A stretch of 64,000 nt of DNA, taken from Pseudomonas putida (GTDB lineage: Bacteria; Pseudomonadota; Gammaproteobacteria; Pseudomonadales; Pseudomonadaceae). Under the pieces are notes generated by a model. It was given only the letters and a program-made list of their open reading frames with translations, did not search any database and was not told where the DNA came from. The DNA lies in NCBI RefSeq assembly GCF_002906855.1, contig NZ_MINI01000038.1, positions 1,364,001 to 1,428,000 of the forward strand, read 5' to 3'. Both the position numbers and the translations under genes were made by a program. Below are positions 1 through 7,757 of the stretch, piece after piece. Each line of letters opens with the position of its first letter. Position 1 is the stretch's first letter.

Positions 1-149
1 TCGAAGATCATGCCCAGCACGCGGTTCTTCAGGGGCTCGAACAGCACGCCGCGCTTGCGCAGGTCCTTCAGCTCGATGCCTCGGCGGATCACACCGAGCA
101 ATTCGTCGGTGGTGAAATCCAGCAGGGAGAGAAAGTGCCTAGCGCTCAT
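1..149 (-). CDS. argF: Ornithine carbamoyltransferase, N-terminal part (runs off the window)
   Basis: Reverse-strand translation from the ATG at 149 begins MSARHFLSLLDFTTDELLGV and continues through a KDLRKRG stretch, which I recognise as the amino terminus of Pseudomonas anabolic ornithine carbamoyltransferase. The enzyme condenses carbamoyl phosphate with ornithine to citrulline in arginine biosynthesis, in the cytoplasm. Only about 49 codons are present, because the gene continues beyond base 1; the carbamoyl-phosphate-binding STRT motif is therefore not visible. An AAGGTAG sequence lies just upstream of the start. It is divergent from the oxidoreductase at 533. Identification rests on the N-terminal sequence and on the known argF-grxD-bfr neighbourhood in Pseudomonas. 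Confidence 0.85.
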   Translation of the reverse strand, partial: MSARHFLSLLDFTTDELLGVIRRGIELKDLRKRGVLFEPLKNRVLGMIF

Positions 150-532
150 GATTGACTACCTTATCTGCAACGGTATGCAGGTCGACCGTATGGTTTTTTT
201 TGACAACGGGAGTGACCTGCGGCGTAAGCCGCACGGGGCGGACGAAATGGGGGAAGGCGCAATACTATAATTAAATGTCGCCTGAAACCAAGAGGGGAAA
301 CAGCAGCTCGTTCTTAAGATGTTGCAAAGGGTGTCGTATCCCTTGCGCCCGTGCTGTTTTTTATTTGCTACAGAAGGTTGTACACGGCTTGCTGGCAATT
401 TGGCAAATGGCTGTCGCGAATCGTGCGCCTGATGTCGCGGGATTCACGGCGCGAAGCGCGCTGGCAGCCGCTAGGGCTGCGGCGCATAGTCATTGCTCGA
501 CGACTCCTTACGACAACGAGGCAGAGGCAGCC
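150..532. promoter_or_regulatory. Divergent intergenic region between argF and the oxidoreductase
   Basis: This 383-bp gap separates two divergent genes and should hold both promoters. On the plus strand a TATAAT hexamer occurs at about 269-274 in an AT-rich patch; no convincing -35 box was found at the right distance. The open frame running through this gap into the oxidoreductase has no family-like sequence before residue 87, so I treat it as untranslated. No RNA gene was recognised. Confidence 0.35.
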
Positions 533-2641
533 ATGACCAAGACCCTGCATCACCGTGCCTGTCACCTGTGCGAAGCGATCTGCGGCTTGAACATAGAAGT
601 CAGCCACGAAGACGACGGGCGGGCGCTGATCAGCTCGATCAAGGGCGACCCTGATGACCCTTTCAGTCGGGGTCATATTTGCCCCAAGGCGGTGGCCCTG
701 CAGGACATCCAGAACGACCCGGACCGCCTGCGCCAGCCCCACCGTCGGGTAGGGCGCGAGTGGCAACCGATCGGCTGGGACGAGGCTTTTGCCTTGGCTG
801 CCGAAAAGCTGTGGGCAGTTCAGCAGGCCTACGGGCGCAATGCCGTGGCGGTCTATCAAGGCAACCCCAGCGTCCACAACTATGGGCTGATGACCCACAG
901 CAATTACTTCCTCGGCCTGCTCAAGACCCGAAACCGCTTCTCCGCCACCTCGGTCGACCAGTTGCCGCAGCACCTGACCAGCCACTTGATGTACGGCCAC
1001 GGCCTGCTGTTGCCGATTCCGGATATCGACCACACCGACTTCATGCTCATCCTCGGCGGCAATCCGCTGGCCTCCAATGGCAGCATCATGACCGTACCCG
1101 ACGTGGAAAAGCGCTTGAAAGCCCTGCGCGGGCGAGGAGGGCGCCTGGTGGTGGTCGATCCCCGGCGCAGCGAAACCGCCGCCATGGCCGACGGCCATCT
1201 GTTCATCCGGCCCGGTGGCGATGCAGCGTTGTTGTGTGGCCTGCTCAACACCCTGTTCGATGAACACCTCGCGCGAGGTTCGCATTTGCCGGTCAGCGGC
1301 CTGCAGCACATTCGCGAAGCGATCCTGCCGTTCAGCGCAGAGGCGATGAGTGCACACTGCGGCGTTGCCGCCACCCAGATACGCCAGCTGGCGCGGGATT
1401 TCGCTGCTGCAGACAAGGCAGTCTGCTATGGGCGCATGGGCGTTTCGACCCAGACGTTCGGCACGCTGTGTCACTGGCTGGTGCAACTGATCAACCTGGT
1501 GACCGGCAACCTTGATCGAGAGGGTGGGGCGCTGTGTACCGAGCCTGCGGTCGATCTGGTGGCGACCACGTCAGGTGGCCATTTCAATGCCTGGCAGAGC
1601 CGGGTTTCGGGCTTGCCGGAGTACGCTGGCGAACTGCCGGTGGCGGCCCTGGCCGAGGAGATGCTGACCCCGGGAGAGGGCCAGGTGCGCGCCCTGGTGA
1701 CGGTTGCCGGCAATCCGGTGCTGTCCACGCCCAATGGTCGGCAGCTGGATGCGGCCCTGGACGGGCTGGAGTTCATGCTCAGCATCGACCTCTATATCAA
1801 TGAAACCACCCGCCACGCCGACCTGATCCTGCCTTCGACTTCGGCGCTGGAGAACGACCATTACGACAGCACTTTCAACCTGCTGGCCGTACGCAATGTG
1901 ACCCGTTTCAATCGTGCCATCCTGGCCAAGCCCGAGGGCGCCCTGCACGACTGGGAGATTTTCGTCGGCCTCGCGCAGGCGCTCGCCAAGCGTGCCGAGC
2001 TGGAACTGAAACCGACCTGGCCGCCAGCACAGATGATCGACCTGGCTCTGCGCAAGGGGCGCTATGGCGAAGCCAGCGCCTGGAAGCTCTCGCTGCAGGC
2101 GCTGGACGAGCACCCTCACGGACTCGACCTGGGGCCGCTGCGTGCCAACCTGGCGACTCGTCTGGCAACCGCCAGCAAAACCGTCGAGGCGGCGCCGCAG
2201 GTGCTGCTGGATGACCTGCAGCGGTTGGCCCTGCAGGAACCTCCTGTGCCGGGGGAGTTGCTGCTGATCGGTCGCCGTCACGTGCGCAGTAACAATTCGT
2301 GGATGCACAACTTCCATCGCCTGGTCAAAGGCAAGCCGCGCCACCAACTGCTGATGCACCCGCAGGACCTGCAGCAACGGCAGTTGCAGGATGGGCAGCG
2401 GGTGCGTATCCGCTCGCGTACCGGCATGCTGGAGGTCGAGGTGCTGGCCTGTGAAGACATGATGCCTGGGGTGGTCAGCCTACCCCATGGCTTCGGCCAT
2501 GGTCGCGAGGGTGTGCAGCTGCAGGTTGCCCAGGCGCAGGCGGGTGTCAGTGCCAACGACCTTACGGATGAGCGCCTGCGCGACGCGGTTTCCGGTAATG
2601 CTGCGCTCAATGGCGTGCCTGTGCAGGTCGAGGCCGCATGA
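533..2641 (+). CDS. Molybdopterin oxidoreductase family protein (formate dehydrogenase/nitrate reductase-like)
   Basis: A 702-aa protein of the DMSO reductase superfamily, binding bis-molybdopterin guanine dinucleotide. The start at 533 (MTKTLHHRACHLCEAICGL) puts the N-terminal [4Fe-4S] ligands at Cys10, Cys13, Cys17 and Cys50; the frame is open back to 275 but the extra 86 residues look like translated leader. The molybdopterin oxidoreductase domain fills the middle (GGNPLASNGS, VVVDPRRSETA), and the C-terminal dinucleotide-binding domain includes the RSNNSWMHN and PHGFGHGR segments. No twin-arginine signal is seen, so it is probably cytoplasmic. The substrate cannot be read from sequence. 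It is a host gene lying upstream of grxD. Confidence 0.85.
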   Translation: MTKTLHHRACHLCEAICGLNIEVSHEDDGRALISSIKGDPDDPFSRGHICPKAVALQDIQNDPDRLRQPHRRVGREWQPIGWDEAFALAAEKLWAVQQAYGRNAVAVYQGNPSVHNYGLMTHSNYFLGLLKTRNRFSATSVDQLPQHLTSHLMYGHGLLLPIPDIDHTDFMLILGGNPLASNGSIMTVPDVEKRLKALRGRGGRLVVVDPRRSETAAMADGHLFIRPGGDAALLCGLLNTLFDEHLARGSHLPVSGLQHIREAILPFSAEAMSAHCGVAATQIRQLARDFAAADKAVCYGRMGVSTQTFGTLCHWLVQLINLVTGNLDREGGALCTEPAVDLVATTSGGHFNAWQSRVSGLPEYAGELPVAALAEEMLTPGEGQVRALVTVAGNPVLSTPNGRQLDAALDGLEFMLSIDLYINETTRHADLILPSTSALENDHYDSTFNLLAVRNVTRFNRAILAKPEGALHDWEIFVGLAQALAKRAELELKPTWPPAQMIDLALRKGRYGEASAWKLSLQALDEHPHGLDLGPLRANLATRLATASKTVEAAPQVLLDDLQRLALQEPPVPGELLLIGRRHVRSNNSWMHNFHRLVKGKPRHQLLMHPQDLQQRQLQDGQRVRIRSRTGMLEVEVLACEDMMPGVVSLPHGFGHGREGVQLQVAQAQAGVSANDLTDERLRDAVSGNAALNGVPVQVEAA

Positions 2642-2732
2642 GCAACGGTAAGGCCGAGCATGCTGCTCGGCTTTCCGATACAATGCGTCACCGTGCCGAC
2701 GACCGCGTCGGAAAGTTCAGCTGAGGTGCTAC

Positions 2733-3068
2733 ATGGATATCATCGATACGATCAAAGAGCAGATTGCCAACAACACCATTCTGCTTTACATGAAAGGCTC
2801 GCCGAATGCCCCGCAGTGCGGGTTCTCGGCCAAGGCATCGCAAGCTGTGATGGGTTGCGGCGAGAAGTTCGCCTACGTCGACATCCTGCAGAACCCGGAA
2901 ATCCGCGCCAACCTGCCAAAATACGCCAACTGGCCGACCTTCCCGCAACTGTGGGTAGCCGGCGAGCTGGTTGGCGGTAGCGACATCATGCTGGAAATGT
3001 TCGAGAAGGGTGAGCTGCAGACCCTGATCAAGGACGCCGCCGCCAAGGCCAAGGCTTCCGAAGCCTGA
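2733..3068 (+). CDS. grxD: Monothiol glutaredoxin, Grx4 family
   Basis: This 111-aa protein carries the monothiol CGFS motif at Cys29 (SPNAPQCGFSAKASQ) and the WPTFPQLW and GGSDI segments that bind glutathione in class II glutaredoxins. Such proteins carry [2Fe-2S] clusters, often with BolA partners, and act in cytoplasmic iron-sulfur trafficking. The start is preceded by GAGGTG. A hairpin terminator follows directly. Its neighbours bfr and bfd, also iron-homeostasis genes, are convergent with it. This is the standard Pseudomonas arrangement. Confidence 0.95.
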   Translation: MDIIDTIKEQIANNTILLYMKGSPNAPQCGFSAKASQAVMGCGEKFAYVDILQNPEIRANLPKYANWPTFPQLWVAGELVGGSDIMLEMFEKGELQTLIKDAAAKAKASEA

Positions 3069-3084
3069 TTATCAGGCAGCCATG

Positions 3085-3111
3085 AAAAAACCCGCTCAAG
3101 GCGGGTTTTTT
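3085..3111 (+). terminator. Rho-independent terminator after grxD (probably bidirectional)
   Basis: AAAAAACCCGC, a CTCAA loop and GCGGGTTTTTT form a perfect hairpin with A- and T-tracts. It lies 16 bp after the grxD stop and 16 bp from the bfr stop on the other strand, so it can serve both convergent genes. Confidence 0.9.
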
Positions 3112-3126
3112 CATGGGGCGAGAATC

Positions 3127-3600
3127 TTATTCTTCGCCCATCTGCGACTGCAGGTAATTCTCGATGCCGATCTTGTCGATCAGGCCCAGCTGGGTCTCCA
3201 GCCAGTCGATGTGCTCTTCCTCGGACTCGAGGATGTCTTCGAGCATGTCACGCGAGCCGAAGTCGCCGGCGGTTTCGCAGTGGGCGATGGCGGCTTTGAG
3301 GTCGACCAGGCCTTTCTGTTCGATCTTCAGGTCGCACTCGAGCATCTCTTTGGTGTGCTCGCCAATCAGCAGCTTGCCCAGGTCCTGAACGTTGGGAATG
3401 CCTTCGAGGAAGAGAATACGCTTGATCAGCTTGTCAGCGTGCTTCATCTCGTCGATGGATTCTTTGTACTCGTGCTTGCCGAGCTTGTTCAGGCCCCAAT
3501 CTTCGTACATGCGCGCGTGCAGGAAGTACTGGTTGATCGCGACCAGCTCGTTTCCGAGGATCTTGTTGAGATGCTGGATGACGCTTACGTCGCCTTTCAT
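3127..3600 (-). CDS. bfr: Bacterioferritin (haem-binding, ferroxidase-type)
   Basis: A 157-aa bacterioferritin subunit; 24 of these form the iron-storage shell. The dinuclear ferroxidase ligands are in register: Glu18, Glu51 and His54 in the first helix pair, then the Glu and the Glu/His pair of the SEEEHIDWLETQ segment. Met52, the haem ligand, is present in EMKHADK, so this is the BfrB-like haem-binding type. It lies downstream of bfd on the same strand with a terminator between them, so it probably has its own promoter in the AT-rich 3601-3757 gap. Bfd reduces the bound haem to mobilise stored iron. Confidence 0.95.
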   Translation of the reverse strand: MKGDVSVIQHLNKILGNELVAINQYFLHARMYEDWGLNKLGKHEYKESIDEMKHADKLIKRILFLEGIPNVQDLGKLLIGEHTKEMLECDLKIEQKGLVDLKAAIAHCETAGDFGSRDMLEDILESEEEHIDWLETQLGLIDKIGIENYLQSQMGEE

Positions 3601-3756
3601 GTCGGGTTCCTGCCCTGTAGAAGTGTGCCAATGCAGGGAAGTTTGAGCCTGTAACTGTGGGGTGTCAAACCTAAGTGTTTGAATAATAAGTGAAAATTAA
3701 TAGGAATAAGAATGTTTGTGAACCGCGTTGGTACGCTAACTTATTGATATTCAGGC

Positions 3757-3785
3757 ATAAAAAAACCGGACACGAGGTCCGGTTC
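3757..3785 (-). terminator. Terminator between bfd and bfr
   Basis: Read on the minus strand, GAACCGGACC-TCGT-GTCCGGTTTTTTT is a strong hairpin with a T-tract, 17 bp after the bfd stop. It separates bfd transcription from bfr. Confidence 0.85.
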
Positions 3786-3801
3786 ATCGAATTCTGTAAT
3801 A

Positions 3802-4023
3802 TCAGGCAGCAGTAAATTCCACCGGATAGGGCAGGGCGGCGTGCTGGCTCACCTGCAATTCGGTGAGGGTTTCGCGGACCACCTGCTTGGCCAGGCAGGC
3901 ACATTTGCCACACTGGCTGGCGACATTGGTCGCAGCTCGGACTTCCTTGTAACTGCAGCATCCTTCATAGATCGCATCGCGGATCTGTCCGTCGGTAACG
4001 CCGACACAAAGACACACATACAT
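3802..4023 (-). CDS. bfd: Bacterioferritin-associated ferredoxin
   Basis: This 73-aa protein has the BFD-like [2Fe-2S] arrangement Cys4-x-Cys6 and Cys38-x2-Cys41 (MYVCLCVGVTD and SQCGKCACLAK). In P. aeruginosa Bfd docks on BfrB near the haem and passes electrons in to release stored Fe2+ under iron limitation. Extra cysteines at 22 and 23 are part of the usual sequence. It precedes bfr, and a Fur-like site lies about 40 bp upstream of its start, consistent with iron-starvation induction. Confidence 0.95.
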   Translation of the reverse strand: MYVCLCVGVTDGQIRDAIYEGCCSYKEVRAATNVASQCGKCACLAKQVVRETLTELQVSQHAALPYPVEFTAA

Positions 4024-4061
4024 AAGGGCTGACCATCGCGGGTTGAGTCGATGGGTTGGAG

Positions 4062-4083
4062 CTTAATGTTAATGAGAATGCTT
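4062..4083 (-). promoter_or_regulatory. Putative Fur box upstream of bfd
   Basis: The plus-strand stretch CTTAATGTTAATGAGAATGC contains two tandem AATG-type hexamers, close to the Fur recognition pattern of repeated NATA/TAAT units. It lies 39-60 bp upstream of the bfd start. Bfd is Fur-repressed in Pseudomonas, so the position fits. The match is by eye only. Confidence 0.55.
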
Positions 4084-4237
4084 GTCAAAGGACTTTCTGA
4101 AAGGCCCGTGCTTGAGCGACCGACGGTTGCATTCGGCCTGTCACCACAAGCCGTGTATGATGGTCAGCCTTTGTTGGATGTCGGGCAAGCCTGCCTTGGC
4201 CCGGCAAACGGTTCTTCACCCTCATCAGGAGATTACA

Positions 4238-4840
4238 ATGAGCGTACTCGTTGGCAAACAAGCCCCCGACTTCACCGTCCCAGCCGTCCTGGGCAATGGC
4301 GAAATCGTCGACAGCTTCAACCTGGCCTCGGCCATCAAGGGCAAGTACGGCCTGGTGTTCTTCTACCCACTGGACTTTACCTTCGTCTGCCCGTCCGAGC
4401 TGATCGCCCTGGACAACCGCATCCCTGACTTCCAGGCGCGCAACGTTGAAGTGATCGGCGTTTCGATCGACTCGCACTTCACCCACAACGCATGGCGTAA
4501 CACCCCGGTCAACGCCGGCGGTATTGGCCAGGTCAAGTACACCCTGGCGGCCGACATCACCCACGAAATCTGCAAGGCCTACGACGTCGAGTCCGAAGGC
4601 GGCGTAGCCTTCCGTGGCGCCTTCCTGATCGACACCAACGGTGTAGTTCGTTCGCAGATCGTCAACGACCTGCCACTGGGCCGTAACATGGACGAACTGC
4701 TGCGTCTGGTTGACGCCCTGCAATTCCACGAAGAGCACGGCGAAGTCTGCCCTGCCAACTGGAAGAAAGGCGACCAGGGCATGACCGCTTCGCCAGAAGG
4801 CGTTGCTGCTTACCTGAGCGAGAACGCTGGCAAGCTGTAA
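4238..4840 (+). CDS. 2-Cys peroxiredoxin (AhpC/Prx1 type)
   Basis: A 200-aa typical 2-Cys peroxiredoxin that reduces H2O2 and organic peroxides. The peroxidatic Cys51 sits in DFTFVCPSELIAL and the resolving Cys near 171 in EVCPANW. The start at 4238 follows an AGGAG site (4227-4231); an in-frame upstream extension to 4082 is not family-like. It corresponds to the gene that sits between bfd and rnt in other Pseudomonas. The ICE has inserted into the T-tract of its terminator, so the coding sequence is intact. Confidence 0.93.
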   Translation: MSVLVGKQAPDFTVPAVLGNGEIVDSFNLASAIKGKYGLVFFYPLDFTFVCPSELIALDNRIPDFQARNVEVIGVSIDSHFTHNAWRNTPVNAGGIGQVKYTLAADITHEICKAYDVESEGGVAFRGAFLIDTNGVVRSQIVNDLPLGRNMDELLRLVDALQFHEEHGEVCPANWKKGDQGMTASPEGVAAYLSENAGKL

Positions 4841-4851
4841 TTGCCACGCGC

Positions 4852-4886
4852 ACAAAAAAACCGGCCCATGTGGCCGGTTTTTTTGT
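4852..4886. terminator. Bidirectional terminator of the peroxiredoxin gene, host to the ICE attachment site
   Basis: AAAAAAACCGGCC, CATGT, then GGCCGGTTTTTTT form a perfect hairpin with tracts on both sides (4854-4884). Before the ICE arrived it presumably served both the peroxiredoxin gene and the convergent rnt. The right T-tract contains attL. The left A-tract contains the same 8-mer in inverted orientation (ACAAAAAA, 4852-4859). Confidence 0.85.
4879..4886. repeat. attL core (TTTTTTGT)
   Basis: The 8-mer at the left ICE boundary is repeated exactly at 63685-63692. Sequence diverges immediately on both sides of the two copies: one extra T on the left at attL versus C at attR, and TTCACG versus GCCTGG on the right. 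Confidence 0.85.
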
Positions 4887-5060
4887 TTCACGATGACTCT
4901 AGCTCGGCATTTCGCTGGACTACGCCAAGGCTAGATACAGCAGGTTTATCAATCACTTAGGCGAGTTCAACATATGCCGGTGCTTTCCGAAACTTGACCC
5001 GGCTTCCCCTCGCGTGGCTCCCATGCGGCTCTTGGAAACCGGGCTTTCCGAGGAGTCATC

Positions 5061-6260
5061 ATGGCGAAGATCAAGCTCACCAAGTCCGCAGTCGATGCGG
5101 CACAACCCCAAGACAAGGCCGTCGAACTACGGGATACCGTAGTGCCTGGCTTCCTGTGCAAGATCACCCCGGTGGGCCGCAAGGTGTTCATGCTCCAGTA
5201 CCGCACGAATGCCGGCGAGCGCCGCAAGCCCGCCTTGGGCCAGTACGGAGAACTGACGGTCGATCAAGCGCGCACGATGGCGCAGGAGTGGCTGGCCGAG
5301 GTGCGCAAGGGTGGCGACCCCAGTGCAGCCAAGAATGCCGCCCGCAAGGCACCGACCATGAAGGAGTTTTGCCACACCTTCATGGAGGACTACTCAAAGC
5401 AGCGCAACAAGCCCAGCACGCAGCGCGGCTACCAAGGCGTCATTGACCGCTGCATCATCCCGATCATGGGCAGGATGAAGGTGCAGGACGTGAAGCGCCC
5501 CGACGTGGCGGCGCTGATGAAGAAGCTGGCCTACAAGCAGGCCGAGGCGAATCGCACCTTCGGCGTGCTGCGCAAGATGTTCAACCTGGCCGAAGTGTGG
5601 GGGCTGCGCCCAGACGGCACGAATCCGTGCCGTCACGTCCCGATGTACCCGCCCGGCAAGGAAACTCGGCTCATCGTGGATGACGAGCTGGTGCGAATCT
5701 TCCGTCACCTGGAGCATCTGGAAGCCGAGGGACTGGAGAACTACGTCATCCCGCTGGCGATTCGCCTGCAATTCGAGTTCGCCGCCCGCCGCTCTGAAAT
5801 CTGCCCGCTCGAATGGGATTGGATTGATCTGGAAAACCGCCGCGTCGTCTGGCCTGACAGCAAGACCGGCGGCATTTCCAAGCCCATGAGCGAGGAAGCC
5901 TATCGGTTGCTGTCCACAGCACCGCGCCGGGACGGCTGCCCCTACGTCCTGCCGTCGCCCAACGATCCGACTCGGCACATGACCCACGGTGAACACTACG
6001 GCGGCTGGACGCGCGTGCTCAAGGCCGCTGGTGTGCCGCACGTTGGCACGCATGGCATCCGCCACCGGGCAACGACTGACATTGCCAACTCGGGCGTGCC
6101 GACCAAGGTGGGCATGAAGCTCACAGGTCACAAGACCGTGGCGATGTTTATGCACTATGTTCATACCGAGGACAAGCCGGTGCGGGATGCGGCCGAACTG
6201 GTGGCGAATAGGCGGCTGGCAATCACCGGGGCATCCCGCTCTATGGAGGCAACGGCATGA
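5061..6260 (+). CDS. int: Tyrosine recombinase / ICE integrase (Tn4371 type)
   Basis: A 399-aa phage-integrase-family recombinase, expected to cut and rejoin attL/attR and attB/attP. It has an N-terminal DUF4102-like arm-binding region (about 1-90), a core-binding SAM-like domain (about 100-200) and the catalytic domain. Catalytic residues visible are the first Arg in FEFAARRSEICPLEW (about 245), HGIRHRATT (His-x2-Arg), LTGHK, and Tyr in MHYVHTED. It lies 174 bp inside attL, as usual for this family. An AGGAG (5050-5054) precedes the start. Its stop overlaps the next gene's start by 4 bp (ATGA). Confidence 0.93.
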   Translation: MAKIKLTKSAVDAAQPQDKAVELRDTVVPGFLCKITPVGRKVFMLQYRTNAGERRKPALGQYGELTVDQARTMAQEWLAEVRKGGDPSAAKNAARKAPTMKEFCHTFMEDYSKQRNKPSTQRGYQGVIDRCIIPIMGRMKVQDVKRPDVAALMKKLAYKQAEANRTFGVLRKMFNLAEVWGLRPDGTNPCRHVPMYPPGKETRLIVDDELVRIFRHLEHLEAEGLENYVIPLAIRLQFEFAARRSEICPLEWDWIDLENRRVVWPDSKTGGISKPMSEEAYRLLSTAPRRDGCPYVLPSPNDPTRHMTHGEHYGGWTRVLKAAGVPHVGTHGIRHRATTDIANSGVPTKVGMKLTGHKTVAMFMHYVHTEDKPVRDAAELVANRRLAITGASRSMEATA

Positions 6261-7423
6261 AAAGGAAGATGCCTACAGCGGCGGGGAAAAGCGCCGCCTT
6301 ACCGGCTGGCTATGCCGGCATCCACGGCGGCATCGTGGAACTGCTGGATGCGGCGCGCCAGGCAGCGGCGCGCAGTGTCAATGCGCTGATGACGGCCAGC
6401 TATTGGGAGATTGGCCGCCGGATCGTCGAAGCCGAGCAAAAAGGCAGACGGCGGGCCGTTTACGGCGAGCAGTTGATGGCGAGGTTGTCCGCCGATCTGA
6501 CGGCGCGATTCGGGCGCGGGTTCAGCCCGGACAACCTGGAGAACATGCGGCGCTTCTTCGCCGCTTACCCCCTTGAGGCAATTTCCGAGACACTGTCTCG
6601 GAAATCTGGTGAAGGGCTGCCCATCGAGAATTCCGAGACGGTGTCTCGGAAATTCGACCTCTCCGAACTGGCCCAGGTTTTCACCTTGCCCTGGTCGGCC
6701 TATGTCCGGCTGTTGTCGGTCAAGGATGGCCATGCCCGCCAGTTCTACGAGGCCGAGGCGCTGCGAGGCGGCTGGAGCGTGCGTCAGCTCGACCGACAGA
6801 TTGGAAGCCAGTTCTACGAGCGCACGGCCTTGTCCAAAGACAAGGCGGCGATGCTGGTCAAGGGGTCGGTGGCCAAACCCGAGGATGCCGTCACGCCCAA
6901 TGACGCCATTAAAGACCCGTATGTGCTGGAGTTCCTCGACCTCAAGGACGAATATTCGGAATCCGATCTGGAAGCGGCCTTGATCCAGCGTCTTGAGGAC
7001 TTCCTGCTGGAACTGGGGGAAGGCTTTACCTTTGTCGGGCGGCAGCGGCGCTTGCGTATCGACCAGACCTGGTATCGGGTCGATCTGCTGTTCTTTCATC
7101 GGAAGCTGCGCTGCCTGGTCATCATCGACCTGAAGCTGGGCAGCCTGACGCATGCCGATGTGGGGCAGATGCATATGTACTGCAACTATGCCAAGGAGCA
7201 TTGGGCCTACCCGGATGAGAACCCGCCGGTGGGTCTGATCCTGTGTGCCGACAAGGGCCATGCTTTGGCGCGGTATGCGCTGGATGGCTTGCCGACCAAG
7301 GTGATGGCGGCGAACTACCGGACGGTGTTGCCGGATGCCGAATTGCTGCAAAAAGAACTTGAGAACACGCGGCGTCTGCTCGAATCTCGCGGCGCGCTGT
7401 CCCCCAAGGACGACAAGCCATAG
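6257..7423 (+). CDS. DUF1016 (YhcG-type) PD-(D/E)xK nuclease-like protein
   Basis: A 388-aa protein with the two-part layout of DUF1016/YhcG. The N-terminal helical DUF1016_N region (about 20-140) includes SYWEIGRRIVEAEQ. The C-terminal nuclease domain has FTFVGRQ, the RVDLLFFHRKLRCLVIIDLKLG segment (Asp and Asp-x-Lys typical of PD-(D/E)xK folds) and a final GLPTKVMAANYR strand. It overlaps int by ATGA, so the two are probably co-translated. The family is associated with mobile elements and restriction or recombination, but its role here is not known. A linker (about 110-135) carries a duplicated SET(L/V)SRK peptide encoded by two DNA palindromes. Confidence 0.8.
   Translation: MKRKMPTAAGKSAALPAGYAGIHGGIVELLDAARQAAARSVNALMTASYWEIGRRIVEAEQKGRRRAVYGEQLMARLSADLTARFGRGFSPDNLENMRRFFAAYPLEAISETLSRKSGEGLPIENSETVSRKFDLSELAQVFTLPWSAYVRLLSVKDGHARQFYEAEALRGGWSVRQLDRQIGSQFYERTALSKDKAAMLVKGSVAKPEDAVTPNDAIKDPYVLEFLDLKDEYSESDLEAALIQRLEDFLLELGEGFTFVGRQRRLRIDQTWYRVDLLFFHRKLRCLVIIDLKLGSLTHADVGQMHMYCNYAKEHWAYPDENPPVGLILCADKGHALARYALDGLPTKVMAANYRTVLPDAELLQKELENTRRLLESRGALSPKDDKP
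6581..6652. repeat. Two intragenic palindromes in the DUF1016 gene
   Basis: The first (6581-6605) has perfect 12-bp arms, ATTTCCGAGACA and TGTCTCGGAAAT, around one C. The second (about 6629-6652) has arms TTCCGAGAC and GTCTCGGAA around GGT. They share the same core and sit 48 bp apart. Both are in frame and encode the near-repeat SETLSRK / SETVSRK. Confidence 0.9.
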
Positions 7424-7757
7424 TCGTGTGTCCCGGCGTACCGCCGTCGGGCTCGCGGGCTGCGCCCTGTGCTTCGTGCCGAATCACAGCCATTCGGCGC
7501 TGATCCCTGACGCCTCCGGCCTGGATCGTTGATCCGAGCCTGCGCATGCTGCGCACTTGCCAACGGCGGGTGTGTGGCTGAGTGGGGTGTAGGCGGTCTT
7601 GCTGTTCCCTTCACCGTATCACGGCGTTCTCGCCGTCAATGACTGCGCGTGCTCGCACGCTTGCGGCCTATCGGCCGTCTTCGATCCCTGACTGCTTGCG
7701 CTGCGCCGTGCTGGCCACGGTTCCGGGCAATTCCGCCCGAGCAACCGGAGCACGGTC
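7424..7757 (+). other. GC-rich leader upstream of radC
   Basis: This 334-bp gap has no supported gene. It has many short inverted GC stretches. Its 7441-7514 segment aligns by eye with 20104-20175 upstream of the DUF736 gene: both have a GCCGxCGGGCT...CGGGCTG...CATTCGGCG...ATCCCT order. A CGGAG site precedes the radC start. It is probably an untranslated leader or promoter region of the ICE core. Confidence 0.5.
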
